DNA of 64,000 nucleotides from Nocardioides marmorisolisilvae (lineage in GTDB: Bacteria; Actinomycetota; Actinomycetes; Propionibacteriales; Nocardioidaceae): positions 1,302,001-1,366,000 of the forward strand of contig NZ_CP134227.1 in assembly GCF_031656915.1 (NCBI RefSeq), in the 5' to 3' direction. The position numbers and the translations under genes are program-made. The notes below the pieces were generated by a model. It had not been told where the DNA came from and did no database searches. It saw only the letters and a program-made list of their open reading frames with translations. Shown piece by piece: positions 34,713 to 44,166 of the stretch. Numbering within the stretch: the stretch's first letter is position 1; each line of letters starts with the position of its first letter.

Positions 34713-35330
34713 TCAGCGGTGTGGATCGTGCTGGTGCCCGTGGGCGCCATGCCCCGGCGTGCGGTGTCCCGATCCGGGGAGGAGAGCCGGACCCCGTCGA
34801 TGGCCGGTGGGCGGCGAGGCCGGTGCGGCCAGTGCGGCCGGCGCGTGCCCGCGTCCGTGACCCGGGCTGACCGGCGGGTTCGACGCGTGCCCGTGCCCGT
34901 GGCGGACCGGCGGGGTCGGTGGCCTGACCACCGGCGGCGTCACCTGGCGCGCCGGCTGGTGGGCACGGTGCGCAGGCGGGTGGGCAGCCGTCGCGTGGTG
35001 CGTGGTCGCCCGATGGCGCCGCGGCGGCGGCGTGTGGCGCGCAGCGGTGTCCGATCCGGAGAACGTCCGCGAGGCGGCCCGCACCGGCGTGCTTGCGGCG
35101 TGGTCGACGGCGGCTTGGAGGAGCCCGGTGGCGAGCGTCGGCGATCCCGACGATCGCGGGGTGAGCTGCTGGCCCAGCAGGACCTCCGGGCCGGCCTGAG
35201 GCGACGGAGCCGCCACCGTGTCGGTCACCAGCCTGGCCACCGGTCCGGCGAGGTTCAGGGTCACGATGACGGCGCACAGCAGTGCCACGAGCGCGTAAGC
35301 GATCAGTGGCCGGGTGCGTTCAGGTGTCAT
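34713..35330 (-). CDS. membrane-anchored His/Pro-rich low-complexity protein
   Basis: 205 residues. One hydrophobic segment near the start (about 9-30, IAYALVALLCAVIVTLNLAG) acts as signal or anchor. The rest is low complexity: from about 95 onward it is full of His, Pro, Thr, Gly and Arg (for example RRHRATTHHATAAHPPAHRA and GHGHASNPPVSPGHGRGH). Such a tail may bind metal or the cell wall, or be a flexible spacer; I see no fold. Codon use agrees with real coding in this frame, but the composition gives open frames on both strands, so the exact start is uncertain. Confidence 0.6.
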   Translation of the reverse strand: MTPERTRPLIAYALVALLCAVIVTLNLAGPVARLVTDTVAAPSPQAGPEVLLGQQLTPRSSGSPTLATGLLQAAVDHAASTPVRAASRTFSGSDTAARHTPPPRRHRATTHHATAAHPPAHRAHQPARQVTPPVVRPPTPPVRHGHGHASNPPVSPGHGRGHAPAALAAPASPPTGHRRGPALLPGSGHRTPGHGAHGHQHDPHR

Positions 35331-35445
35331 CGCGGTCCGTCCCGAGCGGGTGGGGAGTATGCCCGGATTCTAGGTCAATCCGCGCACTTCGGTCACCCGA
35401 TCAGGAGATCCCGCGACCGACGCGATCCCCCGGTCCGGGCCCGGC

Positions 35446-36738
35446 TCAGGCCGACTTCTTCTTCTTGGGCTCCTCGCGGGGCACCAGCGTCGGGTTCACG
35501 TTGTCGGAGACGACCTCACCGGTCACGACGACCTTGCCGATGTCTCCGCGCGAGGGCACGTCGTACATCGAGTTGAGGAGTACCTCCTCGATGATCGCCC
35601 GCAGCCCACGGGCGCCGGTGCCGCGCTCCATCGCCCTGTCCGCGATCGCGGACACCGCATCGGCGGTGAACTCCAGCTCGACCCCGTCGAGCTCGAAGAG
35701 CTTCTGGTACTGCTTGACCAGGGCATTGCGTGGTTCGGTGAGGATCTGGACGAGGGCCTCGTTGTCGAGCTTGGTCACCGTCGCGATCAGCGGCAGCCGG
35801 CCGATGAACTCCGGGATCAGGCCGAACTTCACCAAGTCCTCGGGGCGGACGTTTGCGAAGGCTGCGGTCTCGTCGTGGTCGCTGCTCACCCGCATCTCCG
35901 CGGTGAAGCCCAGGGTCTTCTTGCCGATCCGCTGCTCGACGATGTGCTCGAGCCCGGCGAAGGCGCCGCCCACGACGAACAGGATGTTCGTGGTGTCGAT
36001 CTGGATGAACTCCTGGTGCGGGTGCTTGCGTCCGCCCTGCGGCGGCACGGAGGCAGTGGTGCCCTCGAGAATCTTCAGCAGCGCCTGCTGCACGCCCTCG
36101 CCAGAGACGTCACGGGTGATGGACGGGTTCTCCGACTTGCGGGCGACCTTGTCGATCTCGTCGATGTAGATGATCCCGGTCTCGGCCTTCTTGACGTCGT
36201 AGTCGGCGGCCTGGATCAACTTGAGCAGGATGTTCTCGACGTCCTCGCCGACGTAGCCCGCCTCGGTGAGCGCGGTGGCATCGGCGATCGCGAACGGGAC
36301 GTTGAGCATCCGAGCGAGCGTCTGGGCGAGGTAGGTCTTGCCGCAGCCGGTGGGGCCGATCAGCAGGATGTTGGACTTGGCCACCTCGACCGACTCGTCA
36401 CGGCTGTGCTTGCCGGCCGCTGCCGAGCCCACCGCGGTGACGCCGGCCTGCACCCGCTTGTAGTGGTTGTAGACGGCGACTGCCAGCGACTTCTTGGCGT
36501 TCTCCTGGCCGATCACGTAGGAGTTCAGGAACTCGAAGATCTCGTGCGGCTTAGGGAGGTCGGCGAGCTCGACCTCAGCGGACTCGTTGAGCTCTTCCTC
36601 GATGATCTCGTTGCACAGGTCGATGCACTCATCGCAGATGTAGACACCGGGGCCGGCAATGAGCTTCTTGACCTGCTTCTGACTCTTTCCGCAGAACGAG
36701 CACTTCAGCAGGTCGCCTCCGTCGCCGATGCGTGCCAT
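35446..36738 (-). CDS. clpX: ATP-dependent Clp protease ATP-binding subunit ClpX
   Basis: 430 residues. N-terminal zinc-binding domain with [10 protein letters not shown] and [10 protein letters not shown] (four Cys), then the AAA+ module: Walker [13 protein letters not shown] at about 119-130, pore loop GYVGED, Walker [10 protein letters not shown], and sensor 2 in [13 protein letters not shown]. The ClpP-docking IGF-type loop region is GKKTLGF. It unfolds substrates and feeds them to ClpP1P2. ATG 36738; upstream starts would extend beyond the zinc domain. The acidic/basic tail ends EEPKKKKSA. Confidence 0.97.
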   Translation of the reverse strand: MARIGDGGDLLKCSFCGKSQKQVKKLIAGPGVYICDECIDLCNEIIEEELNESAEVELADLPKPHEIFEFLNSYVIGQENAKKSLAVAVYNHYKRVQAGVTAVGSAAAGKHSRDESVEVAKSNILLIGPTGCGKTYLAQTLARMLNVPFAIADATALTEAGYVGEDVENILLKLIQAADYDVKKAETGIIYIDEIDKVARKSENPSITRDVSGEGVQQALLKILEGTTASVPPQGGRKHPHQEFIQIDTTNILFVVGGAFAGLEHIVEQRIGKKTLGFTAEMRVSSDHDETAAFANVRPEDLVKFGLIPEFIGRLPLIATVTKLDNEALVQILTEPRNALVKQYQKLFELDGVELEFTADAVSAIADRAMERGTGARGLRAIIEEVLLNSMYDVPSRGDIGKVVVTGEVVSDNVNPTLVPREEPKKKKSA

Positions 36739-36839
36739 CCGTCCCCTCATCTCCTGGCGACCCACTCCCGGGCCGTTGATGCTGGCTTGAAACCGACCGT
36801 ACCCCGTCCCGCCCCCAGTGGGGGCGGGACACGACCAAA

Positions 36840-37448
36840 CTAGGCCGGGCTGGGCGCGGCCTTGCGCGACTCGAGGATCGAGTCGATCAGTCCGTACTCG
36901 ACAGCGTCCTGAGCGGTCAGGATCTTGTCGCGCTCGATGTCGTGGCTGACCTCCTCGACGGACTTGCCCGAGTGCTCCGCGATCATCTTCTCCAGCTGCT
37001 CGCGCATCCGGAGGATCTCGTTGGCCTGGATCTCGATGTCCGACGACTGGCCGTAGGTGCCCTCGGTGTAGGGCTGGTGGATCAGGATCCGGCTATTGGG
37101 GAGTGCCAGCCGCTTGCCGGGCGCACCGGCTGCCAGCAGGATCGCGGCCGCCGAGGCCGCCTGGCCCAGGCAAACGGTCTGCACGTCCGGCTGGATGAAC
37201 CGCATCGTGTCGTAGATCGCGGTCATCGCGGTGAATGATCCGCCCGGGCTGTTGATGTAGATGTTGATGTCGCGGTCGGGGTCCATCGACTCCAGGCACA
37301 GCAGCTGGGCCATCACCGCGTTGGCGATGTCGTCGCTGATCGGCGTGCCCAGGAAGATGATCCTGTCCTCGAAGAGCTTGGCGTAGGGGTCGATCCGGCG
37401 GAAGCCGTACGACGTACGCTCCTCCCACTGCGGGATGTAGTAGTTCAT
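36840..37448 (-). CDS. clpP2: ATP-dependent Clp protease proteolytic subunit 2
   Basis: 202 residues. Serine protease of the ClpP fold. Catalytic Ser99 in GQAASAAA, His124 in [11 protein letters not shown], Asp174 in IERDKIL. Start [20 protein letters not shown] resembles mycobacterial ClpP2. In actinobacteria ClpP1 and ClpP2 form a mixed 14-mer that is needed for activity. It starts 10 bases after clpP1 ends. Downstream clpX follows after a 101-base gap. Confidence 0.96.
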   Translation of the reverse strand: MNYYIPQWEERTSYGFRRIDPYAKLFEDRIIFLGTPISDDIANAVMAQLLCLESMDPDRDINIYINSPGGSFTAMTAIYDTMRFIQPDVQTVCLGQAASAAAILLAAGAPGKRLALPNSRILIHQPYTEGTYGQSSDIEIQANEILRMREQLEKMIAEHSGKSVEEVSHDIERDKILTAQDAVEYGLIDSILESRKAAPSPA

Positions 37449-37458
37449 GTCCACGCCC

Positions 37459-38094
37459 TCACTTGTTCCGGGCCGGACGGCCCTCGTCGGCGGCCTCGCG
37501 AGCACTGGTGATCACGTGGTCGATGAAGCCGTAGTCCTTCGCCTCCGGCGCGGTGAACCAGCGGTCACGGTCGGCGTCGTGCTCGACCTGCTCCAGTGCC
37601 TGGCCGGTGTGCTGGGAGATCAACTCGAACAGCACCTTCTTGATGTGCAGGGACTGCTGGGCCTGGATCTTGATGTCCGAGGCCGAGCCGCCCATCCCGC
37701 CGGACGGCTGGTGCATCATGATCCGGGCGTGCGGGAGGGCGTAGCGCTTGCCCTTGGCTCCGGCGCACAGAAGGAACTGCCCCATCGAGGCGGCCAGCCC
37801 CATCCCGACCGTGGCGACGTCGGGCTCGATGTAGTTCATCGTGTCGTAGATCGCCATCCCGGCGTCCACCGAGCCGCCGGGACTGTTGATGTGCAAGAAG
37901 ATGTCCGCGGCAGGGTCCTCTGCGGCGAGCAGCAGCAGCTGGGCGCAGATCGCGTTGGCGTTGTCGTCGCGCACCTCAGAGCCGAGGAACACGATGCGCT
38001 CACGCAGCAACCGCTGGTAGATGTGGTCATCCAGGCCATACGTCGCGCCGCCGCCGTTGAGCTGGGGCGACCGGGGGGTCTCGTTCAGGTTCAC
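37459..38094 (-). CDS. clpP1: ATP-dependent Clp protease proteolytic subunit 1
   Basis: 211 residues from GTG 38094, giving [20 protein letters not shown]. Catalytic Ser103 in [11 protein letters not shown], His128 in [13 protein letters not shown], Asp177 in ADRDRWF. The 114 bases before the start hold the likely promoter of clpP1-clpP2; I see no clear ClgR site by eye. An upstream in-frame extension to 38208 is low-quality and rejected. Confidence 0.95.
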   Translation of the reverse strand: MNLNETPRSPQLNGGGATYGLDDHIYQRLLRERIVFLGSEVRDDNANAICAQLLLLAAEDPAADIFLHINSPGGSVDAGMAIYDTMNYIEPDVATVGMGLAASMGQFLLCAGAKGKRYALPHARIMMHQPSGGMGGSASDIKIQAQQSLHIKKVLFELISQHTGQALEQVEHDADRDRWFTAPEAKDYGFIDHVITSAREAADEGRPARNK

Positions 38095-38208
38095 GTCCCT
38101 GACCCTAGACAACCGACCGGACAAATCCACGGGCGACCTGCCCTTGTTCGCCGACAGCGGATTGAGGCACCGGCGCGGCACGGGCCCGGAGGAGCCCGCG
38201 GGGCCCAC

Positions 38209-38676
38209 TCAGGCCTCGACGACCTGCTTCATCCGGGCGAGCGTCGCGGCGAGGCCGTGGGCTAGCTCACGGTCGTGACCTGCGGCGCCACCCAGCAGCG
38301 GCGTCATGAGGCGCGAGGCGACCGTGTACGCCGGCAGCTCGCGCCTCGCCGTGACCCGGCTCCCCGGACGACCGTCCACGTCGACGGGCTCGATCTCGTA
38401 GACCCACGTCGCGCCGGACTCCCGGGTGCGCCAGGCGATCGCGCGCCCGGGCTCCCAGCGCACGACCCGCGAGGTGGTCGGCCAGGCCACCGGGCCGCGT
38501 CGGTTGATCCCCAGCAGCAGCTGGCCCAGTCCGTTGCGATGGCCGAGCAGCACCACCGCGCGAAGCTCCGGGCTGAACCGGGGCATCCGACGCAGGTCGC
38601 TGACCACGTCCCAGACCCGATCGGGGCCGGCCGCCATCTCGGTCGTCGCGCTGATCGGGATCGGGGTGTCGCTCAC
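38209..38676 (-). CDS. SRPBCC/polyketide-cyclase-like protein
   Basis: 155 residues, GTG overlapping the upstream hydrolase stop (GTGA). Helix-grip pattern: ISATTEMAAGPDRVWDVVSD at the start, RMPRFSPELRAVVLLG, WPTTSRVVRWEPGRAIAWRT, TWVYEIEPVDVDG and a long C-terminal helix with GLAATLARMKQVVEA. The family binds lipids or other hydrophobic ligands in a deep cavity. Its coupling to the hydrolase suggests a common lipid or ester substrate, which is inference. Confidence 0.82.
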   Translation of the reverse strand: MSDTPIPISATTEMAAGPDRVWDVVSDLRRMPRFSPELRAVVLLGHRNGLGQLLLGINRRGPVAWPTTSRVVRWEPGRAIAWRTRESGATWVYEIEPVDVDGRPGSRVTARRELPAYTVASRLMTPLLGGAAGHDRELAHGLAATLARMKQVVEA

Positions 38677-39896
38677 TGGCCGGCCTCCTGGGCGGGATCG
38701 GGTGCCATCGGGTGCGGAGCGAGCCATTCTCGCAGTGCGGCATGGACGTCGTCGTGGTTGAGCAGGTCGAAGTGGTCCGCGCCCGGCACGTGCAGCAGGT
38801 CGGCGCCCGGGAACATCTCCGGCCCGGAGCGAGGGAGGCCGAGCGCGGAACGCGGCTGCACCAGCAGGTCGCCGATCGCCAGGGCGACCGGGTGCCGGGG
38901 CGAGCGACTCACACTGCCGGCCACGAGGTGGTAGCGGGCGTGAGGCAGGCTCTCCACGTCGGGCGGCAGTCCGTGCCGCAGGTCGAGGATGCCGACCGAC
39001 CGCTGCTCGAGAATGCGGCTGTAGGGCGCGATCTCGGGCAGTCGCTCCATCAGCCCCGTGCCGCGGGCGACGACCCGCTCCAGCGGAGCACCCAGGTGCG
39101 GACTGCCGAGGGTGACCACGTCGGTGACGAGGCTCGTCCAGCTCCCAGAGGTCTGGACCGCACAGGCCGCGCGCAGCACGAGCCCGCCCAGCGAGTGCCC
39201 GACCAGCACGAGCCGGCGCACTCCCCCGGGCCAGGCCGCCACCAGGTCGCCGAGCAGGGCGGCCACCTCGACCCCGTTCTCGGAGAGCGACAGGCCCGTG
39301 TTGATCCGCAGGTGGACCGGCGTCCAGCCGCGGCCGGCGAGAGCCTCGCCGTACGACGGCGGCGCGGGTTCGTCGGGGGTGACGTCGTTGTGCGGGCGCC
39401 GTCGTCGCTGCCAGGCTTCCTCGTTCTCGCACAGGCCGTGCACGAAGACGACGAGCGCGTCGGTGTGGTCGGGGAAGGCCGCCTCGAGGTCCGTCGGATT
39501 GACCGGGACGTCGCGCCCGCCCACGCGGACCCCGATGTCGAAGAACAACTCGGGGACCTCGTCGCGCAGCCTGTCCCCGATCAGGCCGTTGACCGCGGCC
39601 AGCAGGAACCTCCCGGCGGGTCCCTCCTCAAGACGCGGGCCCACGCCCGGCCGGTCGGCCGCGCGCAGGGCCCGGGCTCCCTGGCGCAGGCCGAGGTCCA
39701 AGCCGGCGTACACCGTGGTGGCGATCCCGTCGTGGAGGCGCTCCTCGACGCTCGCGTGGCGGCTCATGGCGCGCATCGGGGCGTGCACACGACGGGAGAT
39801 GGCACGGTGCACGTCGCGCACCGTGCCGACGACCAGGTCGTCGGCGACCTCGGCGGCGAGCGCGGCGGCACCCAAGACCCCTGCGGTGGCTGGCAT
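38673..39896 (-). CDS. alpha/beta hydrolase, lipase-like
   Basis: 407 residues. The hydrolase core starts at about 145: VVFVHGLCENEEAW (oxyanion turn), nucleophile elbow LVLVGHSLGGLVL (Ser near 230), and His in VPGADHFDLLNHDDV near 383. The first 140 residues are helical and include a long Ala-rich part with no signal peptide; they may be a lid or membrane contact. It resembles PGAP1/lipase-type acylhydrolases. Between tig and clpP1 in a chromosomal block where mycobacteria also carry esterases. A palindrome lies 24-55 bases upstream. Confidence 0.82.
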   Translation of the reverse strand: MPATAGVLGAAALAAEVADDLVVGTVRDVHRAISRRVHAPMRAMSRHASVEERLHDGIATTVYAGLDLGLRQGARALRAADRPGVGPRLEEGPAGRFLLAAVNGLIGDRLRDEVPELFFDIGVRVGGRDVPVNPTDLEAAFPDHTDALVVFVHGLCENEEAWQRRRRPHNDVTPDEPAPPSYGEALAGRGWTPVHLRINTGLSLSENGVEVAALLGDLVAAWPGGVRRLVLVGHSLGGLVLRAACAVQTSGSWTSLVTDVVTLGSPHLGAPLERVVARGTGLMERLPEIAPYSRILEQRSVGILDLRHGLPPDVESLPHARYHLVAGSVSRSPRHPVALAIGDLLVQPRSALGLPRSGPEMFPGADLLHVPGADHFDLLNHDDVHAALREWLAPHPMAPDPAQEAGQ

Positions 39897-39919
39897 GGGC
39901 CCCAGTCTGGAACGTCAGC

Positions 39920-39951
39920 CCAACTCAGTCAACAGTCGTTCACTGAGTTGG
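39920..39951. promoter_or_regulatory. CCAACTCAGT ... ACTGAGTTGG palindrome between tig and the hydrolase
   Basis: Perfect 10-bp arms around a 12-base centre, 3 bases after the tig stop and 24 bases before the hydrolase start. It could be the tig terminator. Moderate GC and the distance from the hydrolase start fit a TetR- or GntR-type operator equally well. Confidence 0.45.
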
Positions 39952-39954
39952 TGG

Positions 39955-41343
39955 TCACGCCTCGGCGGGCGCTGCCTCCGGGCTCTCGTCCACCGACTCC
40001 TCGGCCACCGGCTCGCCGACGGAACCGTCGGGACGCAGGTGGGCCAGGTCGACGACGTTGCCCGACGCGTCGGTCACCCGGGCGCCCTCGACGATCAGCG
40101 CCAGCGCCTTGCCGCGCACGACCTCGGCCACCATCTCGGGGATGTGGTTGTGCTCGACCATGTGCTTGACGAACTCATCGGGGTTCTGACCCGACTGCTG
40201 GGCACGACGGAATAGGTGCTCGGACAGCTCCTGCTGGTCCACGCCGATCTCCTCGGCCTTGGCCACCGCATCCAGGATGAACTGCGCCGCGATGGAGTCG
40301 CGCACGCGCTTCTCCATCTCGCCGTCGAACTCGTCCTCGGTCTGCTCCTCGTTGTCGAGGTACTGCTGCAGGGTCATCCCGGCGTACATCAGCTGCTGCT
40401 GCAGCTCCTGCTTGCGGCTGGCCAGCTCGGCGTCGGCCATCGACTCGGGGATCGGCACCTCGACCCGGTCGAGCAGCTTCTCCAGGACCGCGTCGCGCGC
40501 GGCGGCGGCCTGCTCCAGACGCTTGCCACGCTCGAGGCGGGTGCGGATGTCCTCCCGCAGCTCGGTCACGGTGTCGAACTCCGACGCCTCCTGGGCGAAC
40601 TCGTCATCGAGCTCCGGGAGCTCCTGCTGCTTGACCGCGGAGATCTTGACGTTCACCTCGACGTCCTCGCCGGCGAGGTCGCCGCCGAGGAGCTGGGAGG
40701 TGAAGGTGGCGTCCTGGCCGGCACCGAGGCCACGGATCGCGTCGTCCACGCCCTCGAGCATGTCTCCGGAGCCGACCTTGTAGGAGTAGCCGCTGACCTC
40801 GCCGCCCTCGACGGGCTCGCCGTCCTTGGTGGCCTTCAGGTCGATGGTGACGAAGTCGCCGTCCTCGGCGGTCCGCTCCACGTCGGTGAGGGTGCCGAAA
40901 CGCTCGCGGAGCGCCTCGAGCTGCTCCTCGACGTCCTCGTCGGTGACCGTCAGGTCGTCGACCTCGGCCTCGATCCCGTCGTACGACGGCAGCGAGATCT
41001 CGGGCTTGACGTCGACCTCTGCGGTGAAGGCGAAGGTCTCGTTGTCCTCGAGCCTGGTCACGTCGATCTCGGGCTGGGCCAGTGGCTCGAGGTCGTTCTC
41101 CTGCAGCGCCTGCACGTAGAGCTTCGGCAGCGCGTCGTTGATCGCCTCGTCGAGGACCGGGCCGCGGCCGATCTGGCGGTCGATCACGGCCGGCGGGACC
41201 TTGCCCTTGCGGAAGCCGGGGACGTTGATCTGCTTCGCGATCGACTGGTAGGCCGCGTCGAGGCTCGGCTTGAGCTCCTCGAAGGGCACCTCGACGGTGA
41301 TCTTGGCCCGGGTCGGGCTCAGCGTCTCGACGGCGCTCTTCAC
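39955..41343 (-). CDS. tig: trigger factor
   Basis: 462 residues. Ribosome-bound chaperone and peptidyl-prolyl isomerase. Ribosome-binding tail: GFRKGKVPPAVIDRQIGRG at about 44-62 (the GFRxGxxP signature). PPIase domain about 160-245 (DGDFVTIDLKATKDGEPV, then YKVGSGDMLEGVDDAIRGL). The C-terminal chaperone arms are helical and end in an acidic tail (ESVDESPEAAPAEA). The start follows GGAGGAGAG. It stands upstream of clpP1-clpP2-clpX in the common tig-clp order, with two genes inserted. Confidence 0.97.
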   Translation of the reverse strand: MKSAVETLSPTRAKITVEVPFEELKPSLDAAYQSIAKQINVPGFRKGKVPPAVIDRQIGRGPVLDEAINDALPKLYVQALQENDLEPLAQPEIDVTRLEDNETFAFTAEVDVKPEISLPSYDGIEAEVDDLTVTDEDVEEQLEALRERFGTLTDVERTAEDGDFVTIDLKATKDGEPVEGGEVSGYSYKVGSGDMLEGVDDAIRGLGAGQDATFTSQLLGGDLAGEDVEVNVKISAVKQQELPELDDEFAQEASEFDTVTELREDIRTRLERGKRLEQAAAARDAVLEKLLDRVEVPIPESMADAELASRKQELQQQLMYAGMTLQQYLDNEEQTEDEFDGEMEKRVRDSIAAQFILDAVAKAEEIGVDQQELSEHLFRRAQQSGQNPDEFVKHMVEHNHIPEMVAEVVRGKALALIVEGARVTDASGNVVDLAHLRPDGSVGEPVAEESVDESPEAAPAEA

Positions 41344-41428
41344 AGGGCTCTCCTCCAGGTTTGCATGTGGTTACCTTTTATCGTTGCAGCGGTGCCCCGA
41401 GGGGTGCCTCGCTGTACTTACTGTTCAG

Positions 41429-41501
41429 TCGGGGCGACAGGACTCGAACCTGCGATCTCCTGCTCCCAAAGCAGGCGCGCTAGCCACTACGCTACGCCCC
41501 G
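41429..41501 (-). tRNA. tRNA-Pro (anticodon TGG)
   Basis: 73 nt. Acceptor CGGGGCG/CGCCCCG, anticodon stem CCTGC/GCAGG around TTTGGGA (anticodon TGG), T-loop TTCGAGT. CCA is not encoded. It lies 85 bases before tig and 47 bases after tRNA-Gly on the same strand; both may be one transcript. Confidence 0.94.
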
Positions 41502-41548
41502 CCAGGTGCCTTGCCTGCCGCCGTCTCGGGCGGCAATGGGGCCCTGAG

Positions 41549-41619
41549 AGCGGATGACGGGAATCGAACCCGCGTAGCCAGTTTGGAAGACTGGGGCTCT
41601 ACCATTGAGCTACATCCGC
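41549..41619 (-). tRNA. tRNA-Gly (anticodon TCC)
   Basis: 71 nt. Acceptor GCGGATG/CATCCGC, anticodon stem CCAGT/ACTGG around CTTCCAA (anticodon TCC), T-loop TTCGATT, discriminator T. CCA is not encoded. First of the Gly-Pro tRNA pair. Confidence 0.94.
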
Positions 41620-41676
41620 GCGCACCTGAAAGTGCGGGTCACATGGTGCCACACGGCCGCCTGCGACCACGAATCG

Positions 41677-42771
41677 TCACCGCCGGTGCAGGAGCACCAG
41701 GGCACAGTCGTCGTTGCCCGCCTCGAGCTGACTCACCAACCGACGCGCACCGCCCTCGAACCCGTCACGCACCAGTCGCTGCGCCTGGCCCGCGAGCCGG
41801 TCGATGCCGCTGCTGATGTCACGCCGGGAGGTCTCGACGAGGCCGTCGGTGTAGAGCAGCAGGGCGTCACCGTGCTCCAGCCGGCCGCGCACCACCTCGA
41901 ACTCGGCAGCCTCGATGATCCCCAGCACCGGCCCGTCGGACTCGAGCACCCGCCAGGTTCCCGACCCCGACTGCAGCCACAGGCCCGGCGGGTGCCCGGC
42001 CTTGCGCAGCTCGAAGTCACCCGTGCGGGTGTCGATGTGCAGGTGGATCGCAGTGGCGAAGCCTTCGTCCCAGTCCTGATGGAGGAGGTAGGTGTTGGCG
42101 GCGGGGAGGAACTCCGACGGTGGCAGCGCGGAGAGCAGCCCGCCGAATGCGCCCGACAGCAGCAGCGCCCTGGTCCCCGCCTCGACGCCCTTGCCGGAGA
42201 CGTCGACCACGGCGAGTGCCAGGCATTCGTCGGCCATGCCGGGGTTGGCCACCAGGAAGTCTCCGGCGAAGGCGGTGCCTCCGGCCGAGCGGGTGTCGGA
42301 CTCGACGTACCACTCGTCGGGCAGACCCGGCAGCACGCCCTGTTTGGAGATCCGGTCGCGGAGGTCAACGAACATCGACTCGCTGCGCCGACCGGAGACC
42401 CCCAGCCGCAACCGCCGGAACGAGCTCACCAGGATCACCAGCCCGATGCCGAAGGTGACCACGATGCGGAGGATGCCGGCGGTGTCGATGCTCCCGCCGG
42501 CCGCAAGGAGCACACAGACGCCGAGCAGGCAGAACACGACGAACCAGGGCAGCTTGCGCGGTCCGAGCCACAGGCTGCCGAAGAACATCGGCGCGACCAT
42601 GGCGCCATACGGCACCACCTCGGTCCACTGGAGGCCCACGACGACGATCGCGACGGCGAGCAGTACCAGCACACCCAGGGCGAGCCGGTCGGAGTAGGTC
42701 ACCTCGCGGCGCAGCTGCAGCCACCAGCCGCGCGCCCGGCGCGCGGTGGTCGGCTGGCTGATCGCGGTCAC
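41677..42771 (-). CDS. membrane PP2C-family (SpoIIE-type) protein phosphatase
   Basis: 364 residues from GTG. Three or four transmembrane helices between about 30 and 118, then a SpoIIE-like phosphatase domain: GTAFAGDFLVAN with metal-binding Asp, LALAVVDVSGKGVEAGTRA (the D-V-x-G-K-G-x-x-A motif), RKAGHPPGLWL, LLLYTDGLVETSRRD and a final ND-D-CALVLL. Such proteins dephosphorylate anti-anti-sigma factors in stress-response modules. No sensor domain (GAF or PAS) is seen, so the membrane part may be the sensor. No sigma-factor genes are near. Confidence 0.9.
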   Translation of the reverse strand: MTAISQPTTARRARGWWLQLRREVTYSDRLALGVLVLLAVAIVVVGLQWTEVVPYGAMVAPMFFGSLWLGPRKLPWFVVFCLLGVCVLLAAGGSIDTAGILRIVVTFGIGLVILVSSFRRLRLGVSGRRSESMFVDLRDRISKQGVLPGLPDEWYVESDTRSAGGTAFAGDFLVANPGMADECLALAVVDVSGKGVEAGTRALLLSGAFGGLLSALPPSEFLPAANTYLLHQDWDEGFATAIHLHIDTRTGDFELRKAGHPPGLWLQSGSGTWRVLESDGPVLGIIEAAEFEVVRGRLEHGDALLLYTDGLVETSRRDISSGIDRLAGQAQRLVRDGFEGGARRLVSQLEAGNDDCALVLLHRR

Positions 42772-42835
42772 GGGACAACCCCCTGTGGCGGACGGTGGCC
42801 GGTGGTGCGGTGGCCGGTTCTCTCGAAGTGCAGCC

Positions 42836-43666
42836 TCACCCTACGGCCCGCGAGCGGAATCGCGGCTGACACCGGGGGCACCAGAAGGAGTTTCGCCCGG
42901 CGAGCTCCGCGGTCCGCACCGTCGCACCGCACACATGACAGGGCTGTCCGGCGCGCCGGTAGACGTAGACCTCGCCGCCGTGGTCGTCCACGCGTGGCTC
43001 GCGCCCCATCGCCTCCGGAGTGTGCTCGGCCCGGACCGTGTCGATGCGTCCGGTGCGCACGCCTTCCGCGAGCAGGTCCACGAGGTCGGACCAGATCGCG
43101 TCGAACTGTCGGCGGCGCAGGGTGCGGCCCGGTCGCAGCGGATCGATCCGGTGCCGGAAGAGCACCTCGGCGCGATAGACGTTGCCGACCCCCGCCAGGA
43201 CGGCCTGGTCCATCAGGAGCTCGCCGATCGACCGTGGACTCCGGGAGATGCGCTGCCAGGCGCGTTCCGGATCCGCGTCCGGACGCAGCGGATCGGGCCC
43301 CAGCTTGTCGAGGATCTCGGCGCGGCGCGACGGCCCCACGAGCTCGCACTGGGTAGCGCCGCGCAGGTCGGCGTACGCCGTCTCGTTCTGCAGCCGCAGC
43401 CGCACCTGGCCCACCGGAGCGCCCGCCGCACCCTGGTTCACGTCGAACTTGCCGATCAGGCCGAGGTGCACATGGACGTGCCTGTCCCCCTCGAACCCGA
43501 CGAAGAGGTGCTTGCCGGCGGACTCGGCACCGAGCAGCACCGAGCCGTCGAGCGCCGCGGCGTCGGCGGCGAACCTCCCCTGGGGACTGCTCACCCGGGC
43601 CCGGCGGCCACCGAACGCGGCGTCGATGTCCCGGGCAAGCCGGAAGAGGGTGTGCCCCTCAGGCAT
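42836..43666 (-). CDS. nei2: Fpg/Nei-family DNA glycosylase (Nei2-like)
   Basis: 276 residues. Removes oxidised bases and cuts the abasic site. MPEGHTLFRLARD gives the catalytic Pro2 and Glu3, preserving the GH of Nei enzymes. GKHLFVGFEGDRHVHVHLG includes the conserved Lys. Helix-two-turn-helix: LLMDQAVLAGVGNVYRAEVLF. C-terminal zinc finger CHVC ... CPRC. ATG 43666 overlaps the rpiB end by 8 bases; longer frames are rejected since Pro must follow Met. Matches Rv2464c in position. Confidence 0.92.
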   Translation of the reverse strand: MPEGHTLFRLARDIDAAFGGRRARVSSPQGRFAADAAALDGSVLLGAESAGKHLFVGFEGDRHVHVHLGLIGKFDVNQGAAGAPVGQVRLRLQNETAYADLRGATQCELVGPSRRAEILDKLGPDPLRPDADPERAWQRISRSPRSIGELLMDQAVLAGVGNVYRAEVLFRHRIDPLRPGRTLRRRQFDAIWSDLVDLLAEGVRTGRIDTVRAEHTPEAMGREPRVDDHGGEVYVYRRAGQPCHVCGATVRTAELAGRNSFWCPRCQPRFRSRAVG

Positions 43667-44156
43667 CGGAGCCGTGGGACTGCGCCGACTCCGGCAAGGG
43701 CGGGAGCTCGCCGGTCTGCTGGAAGTGGGCGAGCTGCGCCAGTCGCCGCACGTGGCGCTCCTCACCACTGAACGGCGTCTTCAAGAAGATGCCGATGAAG
43801 CGGGTCATCTCCTCGACGGTGTGCATCCGGCCACCCACCGAGATCACGTTGGCATCGTTGTGCTCGCGGGCCAACGTCGCGGTCTCGTCGCTCCACACCA
43901 GGGCTGCGCGGATCCCCTTGACGTAGTTCGCCGCGATCTGCTCGCCGTTGCCCGAGCCGCCGATCACCACTCCGAGGCTGCCCGGGTCACCGGCGACGCC
44001 CTCCGCGGCGCGCAGGCAGAAGACCGGGTAGTCGTCCTGGGGGTCGTAGACGAACGGCCCGTGGTCGACGACCGCGTGCCCCTCGTCGCGGAGCCAGCCG
44101 AGCAGGTGCTCCTTCAGCTCGAGGCCGGCATGGTCGGAACCGATGTGCACGCGCAT
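43659..44156 (-). CDS. rpiB: ribose-5-phosphate isomerase B
   Basis: 165 residues. Interconverts ribose 5-phosphate and ribulose 5-phosphate. MRVHIGSDHAGLELKEHL at the start; GVVIGGSGNGEQIAANYVKG carries the Glu used as base in the mycobacterial type (GNGE instead of the Cys of E. coli RpiB); the phosphate-binding Arg lies in VRRLAQ near 137. Followed by nei2 with an 8-base overlap, as in M. tuberculosis. Confidence 0.95.
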   Translation of the reverse strand: MRVHIGSDHAGLELKEHLLGWLRDEGHAVVDHGPFVYDPQDDYPVFCLRAAEGVAGDPGSLGVVIGGSGNGEQIAANYVKGIRAALVWSDETATLAREHNDANVISVGGRMHTVEEMTRFIGIFLKTPFSGEERHVRRLAQLAHFQQTGELPPLPESAQSHGSDA

Positions 44157-44166
44157 GGGAGGCAGG

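Noticed and set aside
41380-41428. Terminator hairpin GTGCCCCGAGGGGTGC downstream of tRNA-Pro
   Set aside because: The stem depends on G-U pairs and a two-base loop, so it is too weak to call.
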